Source: Sphingobacteriia bacterium (lineage in GTDB: Bacteria; Bacteroidota; Bacteroidia; Bacteroidales; UBA7960). Taken from it: a DNA stretch of 49,938 nt. The position numbers were made by a program, and so were the translations under genes. The DNA is taken from assembly GCA_011390575.1 (NCBI GenBank), contig JAABSE010000019.1, forward strand, positions 1 to 49,938. The letters are read 5' to 3'. Positions 33,232 to 41,425 of this stretch are shown piece after piece; the first letter of the stretch is position 1, and each line of letters opens with the position of its first letter. The notes under the pieces are model-generated. The model did no database searches. It saw nothing but the letters and a program-made list of their open reading frames with translations, and was not told the origin of the DNA.

Positions 33232-35913
33232 TTACCGGGTTAGTTTTTTAATGGCAGTTTTCAGCTCATCAATATTGATAGGTTTGGTGATGTATTCATC
33301 CATGCCCGACTGCATGTATTTTTCCCTGTCACCCTCAAAAGCATTTGCACTCAGCCCTAAAATGGGTGGCAACTGATTTGCCGGAAATTTTTTCCTAAGC
33401 TCCCGGGTGGCCGAAACACCGTCCATCAAAGGCATTTGTACGTCCATGATAATGAGGTCAAACAATCCGGGTTTGAATATTTTAAGGGCTGAAACACCAT
33501 TGCAGGTGAATGTGACTTTATGGCCCATTTTTCCGAGAATCAATTCAATAACCTTTTGGTTGAGTTTTTTGTCTTCGGCAACCAGGATGCTCAGGTTCCT
33601 GGACTTTGCGTTGTTTGTCTCTGATTTTTGGGTATTTGTATCCTTCCCGATGATGCTATTTGCCGTTTGTGCTTCAAAGGTAAACCAAAAGGTACTTCCT
33701 TCACCTTGTGTGCTTTTTACCCTCATTTCACCACCCATTAGCTGGGCAAGTTCCCGGGAAATGGAAAGTCCAAGACCTGTACCTGGAAGGGCATTACTCT
33801 CCGATAACTGATCAGCCTGAAAAAAGGGCTGGAATAGTTTTTTCTGGCTCTCTTTTTTGATGCCGATACCTGTATCGGAAACCGTGATCTTGATCAAATA
33901 TTTCTTTCTCTCCGGGTCACCTTCCAATGGCTGTTCATTCAAAAGGACTGCCTCTGTAGTGATTTGACCCTCTCTTGTAAATTTAACCGCGTTGGATATG
34001 AGGTTGTTGATAATCTGGTTGATTTTAGGGGCATCTGCCCGAAGCATCTCCGGAATAGCTTTGTCTGTTTTCCACTGGAAAGAAATGTTCTTTTTGCAAA
34101 TGGAGAAAAACAGATTTTCAGCGTTTTTCGAAAGTTTTTCAAAGTAAAAATCATTATGCACAAGAGAAATACCGCCCGCCTCGATTTTAGAAAACTCAAG
34201 TATAGAATTGATAATCCCTTTAAGGCTTTCTCCGGATTGAGAAAGAGCTTCCAGGTATTCTCTCTGTTCCGGATCAAGGGGTGTTTGTGATAATATTTCT
34301 GCCATCCCCAGAACACCTGTAAGAGGCGTTCGTATTTCATGACTCATGCTGGCCAGGAATTTTTGCTTGAACTCAATGGTTTCTCTGGCAGTCTTGATCT
34401 GCTGTTCCAGTTCTTCCTGTTTTTTTCTTATTGTAATGTCACGGGCAATAACGACCGATTTTTCATAATTCCCGCGGGAGTCATAAAAGAAACTGGCATT
34501 GTCTTCTCTCCAGTAGTAGTGCCCTTTTTTATGCAAGGCTCTGAACTGATAGGTGAGTTGTGGTATTTTTTCTTCTATGGCTGTATAAATCTTTTCCTTT
34601 ATTCCGGATCCGTCTTCCGGGTGTATGTTTTTAAAAACCCATTCTGCTGTTTTGCTGATAACTTCATCTGAAGTAAAGCCGCTAATTTTTTCATATCCTG
34701 AGGATACGTAAGCAATTTGATAGTTATTATTCATGATGATAGCATCCGAAGTGTGCTCCGCCATAAATCTCAGTTGTTTCTCGCTGGAAGCTATGGCTTC
34801 TTCTGCTTTTTTGGATTCGGTGATGTCAATTGAAACTCCCAGAACCCCAATGATTTCCCCACAGCTATTCTTTAGCGCTATCTTGCTGGTGTTAAACCAG
34901 GTTGTTTCTCCATTGTGGGTATGCTGGGTTTCAATAATATTGAGTCTTGATTGTCCCGATTTGATAACGTCCTGATCATCTCTGATATAGTCCGTTGCTT
35001 CGGTTTCAGCCCATGGTAAATCAAAATCTGTTTTTCCGATAATTTCTTCCAGTCTGGAGAGTCCTGCTGCACGAAGAAAGGTATCATTACAACCAAGGTA
35101 TTTGCTATTTGTATCCTTCCAGAAAATAACACCAGGAAACTGATCCATGATGTTCTGAAACATCTCCAGGGATTGATAAAGCTGTTCTTCCATGGCTTTT
35201 TTGTGTGTGATGTCGTGGCTGGTAAGAACAAGCTCTCCCGGAGTGTCTGATGAGTTTGCCTGGGTTGCAAGCCAAATCCAGTTTCCGTTCTTTATCTTTA
35301 TCCTGAATTCAGTGCTGAGAAATTTATTAGATGTCAGAGCAGATTGGATGGCGGTATAGCATTTTTCAACATCATCAGGATGAACAAATTCTGTAAAGGG
35401 CTTACCAAGGGTTTCGGAAACACTGTATCCATAAAGCCGCTCCCAATTTGATGAAACATAAGTTATGATTCCCGCTGCTGTAATTTTTGACAGAACACCG
35501 CTCATCCTGTCGAGCAGCAGGTCCGTGTTTTTCTGGTGGTTTATAGATTCATCAATGGAAAATCCCATGCAGAGGATTTCATTCACAACTCCCTTGCTGT
35601 CTGGAAGGCCGGTAAATTCCCATTGGTTGGTGTAAATACCGCCCCCTGGTATGGGCTTTCGCAAAATAACCTTATGCATCTTTCCGGGTTCTGCAAAACA
35701 TTTCTCCACCGTTTGGAGGCAAACCGCATGGTCTTCTTCTATTACTGCATCCATGCTGCTTTTGCTAAGAATATCTGTAACCCCGGGTATGAATTTTTTT
35801 ATAAATGCCTTGTTGGCATAAGTATAATTGGCGTTACGATCTGTTTTGATGACAAAAATGGTTTCACTTTCAAGCAACTTATTCAACATTATTTCCTGAT
35901 TCATCTTTGTCAT
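33232..35913 (-). CDS. PAS-rich hybrid histidine kinase/response regulator
   Basis: An 893-residue signalling protein. Four PAS-type domains lie in tandem (about 10-125, 128-240, 245-370, 375-500; the second and fourth carry WERLYGYS and YEKISGFTSDEV cores with PAC ends such as ITHKKAMEE and ITIRKKQEE). HisKA follows with phospho-acceptor His525 in MSHEIRTPLTG, then HATPase (LISNAVKFTREG, DTGIGI, GTGLGLSIS) and a C-terminal receiver with Asp824 in IIMDVQMP and the switch Lys in YITKPIN. No membrane segment is obvious, so it should sense a cytoplasmic signal. There is no output domain, and its partner is not encoded next to it. Confidence 0.94.
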   Translation of the reverse strand: MTKMNQEIMLNKLLESETIFVIKTDRNANYTYANKAFIKKFIPGVTDILSKSSMDAVIEEDHAVCLQTVEKCFAEPGKMHKVILRKPIPGGGIYTNQWEFTGLPDSKGVVNEILCMGFSIDESINHQKNTDLLLDRMSGVLSKITAAGIITYVSSNWERLYGYSVSETLGKPFTEFVHPDDVEKCYTAIQSALTSNKFLSTEFRIKIKNGNWIWLATQANSSDTPGELVLTSHDITHKKAMEEQLYQSLEMFQNIMDQFPGVIFWKDTNSKYLGCNDTFLRAAGLSRLEEIIGKTDFDLPWAETEATDYIRDDQDVIKSGQSRLNIIETQHTHNGETTWFNTSKIALKNSCGEIIGVLGVSIDITESKKAEEAIASSEKQLRFMAEHTSDAIIMNNNYQIAYVSSGYEKISGFTSDEVISKTAEWVFKNIHPEDGSGIKEKIYTAIEEKIPQLTYQFRALHKKGHYYWREDNASFFYDSRGNYEKSVVIARDITIRKKQEELEQQIKTARETIEFKQKFLASMSHEIRTPLTGVLGMAEILSQTPLDPEQREYLEALSQSGESLKGIINSILEFSKIEAGGISLVHNDFYFEKLSKNAENLFFSICKKNISFQWKTDKAIPEMLRADAPKINQIINNLISNAVKFTREGQITTEAVLLNEQPLEGDPERKKYLIKITVSDTGIGIKKESQKKLFQPFFQADQLSESNALPGTGLGLSISRELAQLMGGEMRVKSTQGEGSTFWFTFEAQTANSIIGKDTNTQKSETNNAKSRNLSILVAEDKKLNQKVIELILGKMGHKVTFTCNGVSALKIFKPGLFDLIIMDVQMPLMDGVSATRELRKKFPANQLPPILGLSANAFEGDREKYMQSGMDEYITKPINIDELKTAIKKLTR

Positions 35914-36247
35914 ATTCTTGCCTTTGAGGAGTATTATGTTAAGAAGTTCTGTTTGTGTTACGAGAGTTTAGACAAATATAGAAAAATAATTGGTTGTTTA
36001 AATGATCGTCCATGCATTGAAATTTAATGTATTGTGGAAATTATGATCAAATTTTTTGCGCTTGTAATGGAATGGGAATGAAAAAACAACTAAGGTAGGG
36101 GCGGGGGAAAAGAGGTTCTGGTGGAAAGTGCAAAACAATGAGTTGTAAGATCTTTTTTGTCAGGGGTATGACGAATGTAGGATTAGAATTGCCCTCTTGA
36201 TTATTGAATCCGGTTTAATCCGTAATCATGTTTTTGCCAGGGGTATG
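35914..36247. other. Gene-free spacer with a 17-bp direct repeat
   Basis: 334 bp between the hybrid kinase start and the LytTR regulator stop. Besides the kinase -7 box (35973-35980), it holds TTTTTGTCAGGGGTATG at 36154-36170 and TTTTTGCCAGGGGTATG at 36231-36247, a direct repeat with one mismatch whose second copy ends exactly at the regulator stop codon. No gene or hairpin is evident. Confidence 0.6.
35973..35980 (-). promoter_or_regulatory. Putative -7 promoter box for the hybrid kinase
   Basis: The minus strand reads TATATTTG, an exact TAnnTTTG match 59 bp upstream of the kinase start. No -33 element at the usual spacing. Confidence 0.4.
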
Positions 36248-36976
36248 TTAAAGCTTCACAAACTTAAAAAAGTGCTCCCGATAGGTAACGCCGATGGGGA
36301 TTTTCTTCCCGCCAAGGGTGACTTCATGACGGTCGATGGCTTCTATTTTGTCAATGGCAACTACAAAAGATTTGTGGATTCTGACAAAACGACCCTCCGG
36401 CAATAATTCTATTGCTTCTTTCATGCTGAGCAACGACATGATCTTTTTCCCGGCAGTAACAATGCTCATGTAATTGCCGGCAGCCTCAATGTAAAGGATT
36501 TCATCCACAAAAATTTTCACCTGCTGATGTCCGCTTTTGATGAAAAAACTGTGCCCTTTTTTATCCTCCTTTTCCGGCATTTCTGCAGAAGTTTCTCTGG
36601 CGAGGGAACCGGGTTTCAATGCTGAGGCTTTATTAACGGCTTTGAGAAACCGCTCGTAAGGTATGGGCTTGAGCAGATAGTCCACCGCACTGTAATTGTA
36701 GCTCTCAACGGCAAACTCACTGTAGGCAGTTGTGAAAATTACCAGCGGTGGATTGTGAAGCGTTTTGATGAGCTGAATCCCCGATAATTCGGGCATGTTG
36801 ATATCAAGGAATAGCAAATCAACCTCTTCACGGTTGATAAAATCCAGTGCCTTGAAGGGGTTGTTGAATTCCGCTGTCAATTCCAGAAAAGGAGTGCGCA
36901 GAATATAATCCTTTATCAGATCCAGGGCGAAGGGCTCATCATCAATCACTACACACTTCATAAGATTTTCATTCAA
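36248..36976 (-). CDS. LytTR-family response regulator
   Basis: A 242-residue transcription regulator. Residues 5-120 form a receiver with acidic pair IDDEP, phospho-acceptor Asp58 in LLFLDINMPE, Thr in IFTTAY and Lys in YLLKPIP. Residues 140-242 are a LytTR DNA-binding domain (YIEAAGNYMSIV, RFVRIHKSFVVAIDKIEAI). The start used overlaps the kinase gene by 8 bp; the ATG at 36961 (MKCVVIDDE) is an alternative that would remove five residues. Translational coupling with the LytS-like kinase marks them as one two-component system. Confidence 0.95.
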   Translation of the reverse strand: MNENLMKCVVIDDEPFALDLIKDYILRTPFLELTAEFNNPFKALDFINREEVDLLFLDINMPELSGIQLIKTLHNPPLVIFTTAYSEFAVESYNYSAVDYLLKPIPYERFLKAVNKASALKPGSLARETSAEMPEKEDKKGHSFFIKSGHQQVKIFVDEILYIEAAGNYMSIVTAGKKIMSLLSMKEAIELLPEGRFVRIHKSFVVAIDKIEAIDRHEVTLGGKKIPIGVTYREHFFKFVKL

Positions 36977-38009
36977 GGGTTAATAACAATTTTACAGTGA
37001 ATTTATCCGCATCACTTTCAATGCTGAGTTTGTGACGGTGCGGATAAATGATAGAGAGTCGTTTTTGGGTGTTTTTAAGGCCAATTCCTGAGGCTTTCTT
37101 CCTGTCAGGCTGCAAATCTTTAAAAACATCATTGCTGATGTAAAACTCCATCTCCCCGTTGTGGAAATTCATATTGAGGGTTATTTCTGATTTCTTCTCA
37201 AGTTTTACTCCGTGTTTAAAGGCGTTTTCAATAAAGGAAATAAGAATCAGGGGAGCTATGCGTTGCCCGTTGTAATCGCCTTGTATGGAAAAATTCACGG
37301 TAACGGGCAAATCTTTCGAAAACCGCATTTTTTGAAGATTAATGTAGTTTCTTATGAACTCAATTTCGCGCTCCACTTCAATTTTATCAACATTGCTCTC
37401 ATAGAGCATATAACGCATGAGTACAGATAATTTCTCGATGATTCCGGCAGTCTGATCATCTCCCTTGCGGCTGGCACTGGAATAGGCCATGTTGAGCACA
37501 TTGAACAGGAAATGAGGATTGAGCTGTGTTTTGAGAAAGTTGAGTTCAGCGGTCAGTTTTTCGCGCTCCAGCTCCTGTTTCTTTTTTTCTGAAAGGAGCC
37601 AGTTTCGGGTAAATCCATACCCAAGTGCCACTGATGCAAACAGCAAATGAACCACGAAATTGGTTAATAGCATCGAGCTGAATGTTTCGCGGACATCTGA
37701 ATAAATCCAGACCATAAAATTGTAATCGAGGATTGTTTCCAGCAAGGTCAAGCCTGCATAAACGCCCAGAACTTCCAGCGAAAATTGTAAGGTCTTTCCT
37801 TTTCGAACATAGCGGGGTATAAGTCCAAAAGCGATACTGTAAAAAATAACCGCATTGATAAGGGTTCCGATGGTGATGGGTAGGAAAAGCGTGTTGTCTG
37901 CTCTGTTAAATACACCAATGGTACGAATGTAAGCAATCGCTAGCAGGTATAAGCCTGCCCAGATGATGATATGGGATATTATTTCCGCAAGTTTTCTCTT
38001 TTTAAACAT
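36969..38009 (-). CDS. LytS-type membrane sensor histidine kinase
   Basis: A 346-residue kinase from the ATG at 38009. The frame is open to 38156, but the extra 49 residues have no family character, and MFKKRKLAEIISHI leads straight into the first membrane helix. Four membrane segments lie at about 10-28, 42-66, 78-102 and 112-134, without a large periplasmic loop. A coiled linker (140-158) leads to the His_kinase domain with His166 in QLNPHFLFNVLN, the N box IENAFKHGVK and GIGLKNTQKRL. Its partner is the overlapping LytTR regulator. The signal is unknown. Confidence 0.92.
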   Translation of the reverse strand: MFKKRKLAEIISHIIIWAGLYLLAIAYIRTIGVFNRADNTLFLPITIGTLINAVIFYSIAFGLIPRYVRKGKTLQFSLEVLGVYAGLTLLETILDYNFMVWIYSDVRETFSSMLLTNFVVHLLFASVALGYGFTRNWLLSEKKKQELEREKLTAELNFLKTQLNPHFLFNVLNMAYSSASRKGDDQTAGIIEKLSVLMRYMLYESNVDKIEVEREIEFIRNYINLQKMRFSKDLPVTVNFSIQGDYNGQRIAPLILISFIENAFKHGVKLEKKSEITLNMNFHNGEMEFYISNDVFKDLQPDRKKASGIGLKNTQKRLSIIYPHRHKLSIESDADKFTVKLLLTLE

Positions 38010-38213
38010 GGATGGGATTTCACGGTGTAAAAAACTGAACGCTGCAAAGTAATACAAAAAACACTTTGCAATGATTGATTTTTGATGAATTGCTGTTTTT
38101 TTATCTGAATTGGTTCCCTGGATGGATGAATGAAGAATGAATAGTTTTCCGCTCATTCATAATGTAAGGATGTCATTTGGTATATTCTCTTCATAGTGTG
38201 TGGAGGGTAAGGC

Positions 38214-38221
38214 TATTTTTG
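38214..38221 (+). promoter_or_regulatory. Putative -7 promoter box
   Basis: TATTTTTG matches TAnnTTTG, 36 bp ahead of the serine-hydrolase gene. No -33 TTTG lies 19 bp upstream. Confidence 0.4.
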
Positions 38222-38257
38222 CTGCAAATTATTCTTTCATAAAAAAAATGAACAGCC

Positions 38258-39952
38258 ATGAAAACATTAAAGATTCACCTTACGATTTTTACCTGCTTTT
38301 TTTTAACCCTGTTTGCCGCCATGTCTTCACCCCATAAAGGGTTAGATACCAAAGTTGACTCATTGCTGCGGGCACACTATGGGCCTGAAGACCCCGGAGG
38401 TGCCATTGCTGTAATTTCCGGAGAGGGGGTTTTGCTGAAAAAGTGCTTTGGGATGATGGATCTGGCGAGGAATCAGAATGTTGATGAACACACCCTCTTT
38501 GATATCGCTTCCGTGGCCAAGCAATTTACTGCATTTGCCATACTGCTTCTGGAAGAACAGGGACAACTCAACCTGGATGACAACGTCCGTAAGTACATTC
38601 CGGAATTGCCCATGTATGAGCATGAAGTGACCCTGCGGCAATTGATGCACCATACCAGTGGTGTACCTTCCACCGATGTTCTGAGACTTATTGCAGGCCT
38701 GAGCCTGGATGAAATATGGACCCAGCAGCAGGAAATGGAACTCCTGAGGTCTTACCCTAATCTGAACTTCCCACCCAACAGCGAGTATCTTTATTCCAAC
38801 GGTGGGTACTCTCTTCTGGCCACTGTTGTAGAAAATGTATCAGGGCTCAATTTTGCTGATTTTATGCAAAAGCAGGTATTTGCTCCCCTGGGAATGAAGT
38901 CTTCTTTGATTGTTACCGGTTTCCCTTCCGATAGTTCCTTTTATGCCACAGGATACAAAAAGTCAGAAAACGATTTTCAGGCAGTAAGCAGTATCAGTGA
39001 TTTTAGTTATGGCGGAGGGAATATGTATGCAAGCATAGACGATATGATTCAATGGGCGGGAAATCTTTTGAGCCCAACTACGGGAAACCCTGCTTTTTAT
39101 GAACAATTGAAGGCGCCGCACCATACGCTTGATAATGGCGATACGATCTCCTATACACATGGATTTTTTGCCCGCACTTACAAAAGTCTGCCTGTGGCCG
39201 ATCATAGTGGTGGCGTACCGGGATTTCGCAGCCTGTTGATGTATTTCCCTTCTGAGCAAACCATCATTATTTTGCTGACCAATCAGGAAAACCGGAATTT
39301 TCGGACGATTGTAAACGAGATGGCCGAAATACTGCTGGAAGAAAAACTGGTGGAACAGCCTGTGAAACCGCGTGTTGCCATTGATATTGATGTTGAAAGT
39401 GTAAAAAGCTTTGAAGGCAATTACCGCCTGGCCGACGGCATGGAGCTTGCCTTTCAGATGGAAAAAGATACCTTCTGGCTTTTTCTGCCCGGTGATGAAA
39501 AGTTTCAGCTTTTTGCAGAAAAGGAAAATCATTTTTTCCTCAAAGCCTTTGATGCGCAATGTACTTTTGTAGTTTCGAATGATGGGAATGTGGATGAGAT
39601 GATATGGCATCAGGGAGGTGCCGATTATCCCGGACGCAGAGTAAGTGAACCTGTGCCCTTTCCCCTGGATGAAATGCACTTACTGGCAGGAAACTACCAG
39701 CCGGCAGGATTTGATGCTCTTTACGAAATTCGCTATGAAGATGATACCTTCACCCTGTTTTTACCGGAAACTTTTGAAAAGTATATTGGCTTTGGAACGT
39801 CTGAAATGACGCACGTGAATGGTGACATGTTTTATCTTGATAAACTTGGAGCCATTGAGTTTAGTCGCAATGAAAAGGGGCGAATCAACGGATTTGTGTT
39901 GCAGAACCTGGGCAGATTGAGGAATGTTCATTTTGAAAAAATGAAAGGGTAA
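38258..39952 (+). CDS. Exported serine hydrolase, beta-lactamase (class C/PBP4*) fold
   Basis: A 564-residue exported protein. A signal peptide covers about residues 1-23 (LTIFTCFFLTLFAAMSS). The hydrolase domain (about 30-365) shows the Ser85-x-x-Lys88 motif in DIASVAKQF, Tyr179-Ser-Asn181 in YLYSNGGYS, and HSGGVPGF in place of the KTG box, the usual form in esterase/D-peptidase members. Residues 385-564 form two beta-rich repeats of about 85 residues, each opening like FEGNYR and LAGNYQ, of the lipocalin-like type often attached to this family. Esterase, D-amino-acid peptidase and beta-lactamase-like activities are all possible. Confidence 0.9.
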   Translation: MKTLKIHLTIFTCFFLTLFAAMSSPHKGLDTKVDSLLRAHYGPEDPGGAIAVISGEGVLLKKCFGMMDLARNQNVDEHTLFDIASVAKQFTAFAILLLEEQGQLNLDDNVRKYIPELPMYEHEVTLRQLMHHTSGVPSTDVLRLIAGLSLDEIWTQQQEMELLRSYPNLNFPPNSEYLYSNGGYSLLATVVENVSGLNFADFMQKQVFAPLGMKSSLIVTGFPSDSSFYATGYKKSENDFQAVSSISDFSYGGGNMYASIDDMIQWAGNLLSPTTGNPAFYEQLKAPHHTLDNGDTISYTHGFFARTYKSLPVADHSGGVPGFRSLLMYFPSEQTIIILLTNQENRNFRTIVNEMAEILLEEKLVEQPVKPRVAIDIDVESVKSFEGNYRLADGMELAFQMEKDTFWLFLPGDEKFQLFAEKENHFFLKAFDAQCTFVVSNDGNVDEMIWHQGGADYPGRRVSEPVPFPLDEMHLLAGNYQPAGFDALYEIRYEDDTFTLFLPETFEKYIGFGTSEMTHVNGDMFYLDKLGAIEFSRNEKGRINGFVLQNLGRLRNVHFEKMKG

Positions 39953-40053
39953 TCATTCATTTTTGGATGAACTGAAATGAATATGCAGTATTAAAAATGC
40001 TTTACTATAGATGAGCGTGGGATTTTTCAAAAAATGGACATCTCCGCAGCAGA

Positions 40054-40096
40054 AGTAAACTCCTGCAGAAACTTCATATTTCTGCAGGAGTTTACT
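40054..40096. terminator. Strong bidirectional hairpin terminator
   Basis: An 18-bp perfect stem (40054-40071 with 40079-40096) and a 7-base loop, with AGTAAACTCCTGCAGAAA as the left arm. It lies between the convergent serine-hydrolase and pfkA genes. The right arm is followed by ATTTGTTG. The longest uninterrupted stem I noted in the window. Confidence 0.85.
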
Positions 40097-40214
40097 ATTT
40101 GTTGATAACCTTTTCCGTAAAATGCTAAACAATAATGATGTGAATGCACAGCAACTATCCCAACATTTCCATGCTTTTCTTAGCCCGGAGCCCGGACAGG
40201 GTGGGTTGTTGAAA

Positions 40215-41189
40215 TCAGATAAGCAAATCAATGATTTCCAGCAAATCGGGGTTTACGGTTTTGTGCAGTTTCACGGTTTTGTTCAATGGAACATGGGTAA
40301 TATCATTGTCTGAAATTCCGACCATAATACTTCTTTGATCGTTGAGCAACGCATCAACGGCTGAAACCCCCAATCTGCTGGCGGTAACCCTGTCGTAAGC
40401 CGTCGGGCTGCCCCCTCGTTGAACATGGCCTAAAATAGAGACCCTTACATCCAGCTCGGGAAATTTGCTTTCAATCAGTTTTGCAATTTCAAAAGTGTTG
40501 CCCTCTTTCTTTCCCTCGGCAACCATAATGATACTTGATTTCTTTTTTCTGCCCTGGTCAGAAAGAAAATTCATAAGCTTGTCAACCTGGCCATCCAGCT
40601 CAGGGATAAGGATTGCCTCTGCACCACATGCAATACCGCTGCGAAGGGCAATAAACCCTGCTTCACGTCCCATGACTTCAACGAAGAAAACCCGATCGTG
40701 AGAGCTGGCCGTGTCACGGATTTTATCCACTGCATTTACCACGTTATTCAGTGCCGTATCGTAGCCAATGGTGTAATCTGTTCCGTAAAGGTCGTTGTCT
40801 ATGGTGCCGGGAATCCCTATAACAGGGAAATTGTGCTCCCTTGATATCAGGCCTGCTCCGGCAAAAGAGCCATCACCCCCGATAACTACCAGTCCGTCAA
40901 TTTTGTTTTGTTTCAGGTGTTCAAATGCTTTTGCCCGGCCTTCTTTCTCCCTGAATTCAGGGCTGCGGGCGGTGCCCAGGATGGTGCCCCCGGTTTGTAT
41001 GATTTTGCTTACATCTGTTGATTTCAACTTTATAAACTCATTGTTAATCAAACCTCTGTATCCTCTTAACACGCCATAAACCTCCAGCTTATTTGCAATA
41101 CCTGCCCTTACTACAGCCCTGATGGCTGCATTCATCCCCGGTGCATCTCCTCCTGAGGTCAGCACTGCTATTCTTTTCATTTTTTCCAT
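40215..41189 (-). CDS. pfkA: 6-phosphofructokinase
   Basis: A 324-residue ATP-dependent phosphofructokinase, the committing step of glycolysis. Marks are AVLTSGGDAPGMNAAIRAVV, the ATP-site VIGGDGSFAGA (Gly rather than the Asp of PPi-dependent enzymes in GGDGS), catalytic PGTIDNDLYGTDYTIG, and EVMGREAGFIA. HVQRGGSPTAYDR is also typical. The ATG at 41180 is an equally good start. It is divergent from the pyruvate dehydrogenase operon across 236 bp. Confidence 0.96.
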   Translation of the reverse strand: MEKMKRIAVLTSGGDAPGMNAAIRAVVRAGIANKLEVYGVLRGYRGLINNEFIKLKSTDVSKIIQTGGTILGTARSPEFREKEGRAKAFEHLKQNKIDGLVVIGGDGSFAGAGLISREHNFPVIGIPGTIDNDLYGTDYTIGYDTALNNVVNAVDKIRDTASSHDRVFFVEVMGREAGFIALRSGIACGAEAILIPELDGQVDKLMNFLSDQGRKKKSSIIMVAEGKKEGNTFEIAKLIESKFPELDVRVSILGHVQRGGSPTAYDRVTASRLGVSAVDALLNDQRSIMVGISDNDITHVPLNKTVKLHKTVNPDLLEIIDLLI

Positions 41190-41224
41190 TCAGATGAGTT
41201 TTTTTGATTGTTATTAATGAGATG

Positions 41225-41232
41225 CAAAGTTA
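41225..41232 (-). promoter_or_regulatory. Putative -7 promoter box for pfkA
   Basis: The minus strand reads TAACTTTG, an exact TAnnTTTG match 35 bp upstream of pfkA. On the other strand TAACTTAG at 41296-41303 is a one-mismatch candidate for the aceE operon, too weak to list separately. Confidence 0.4.
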
Positions 41233-41425
41233 ATGATTAAACAATAATTTTAGCCCTTGAGCATATCACATTGTTCTTCAGTCAATTAATTTTCGTAACT
41301 TAGTGGTATTAAAGCTTGCAAATCAATAAATCCTCCATTATTGATGGTTCCTGTGAACTTTTCCACGAGTTTTCCTTTATATAAATGAACATTTTGGTGT
41401 CTTATTTTAAACCCTAAATTATATC

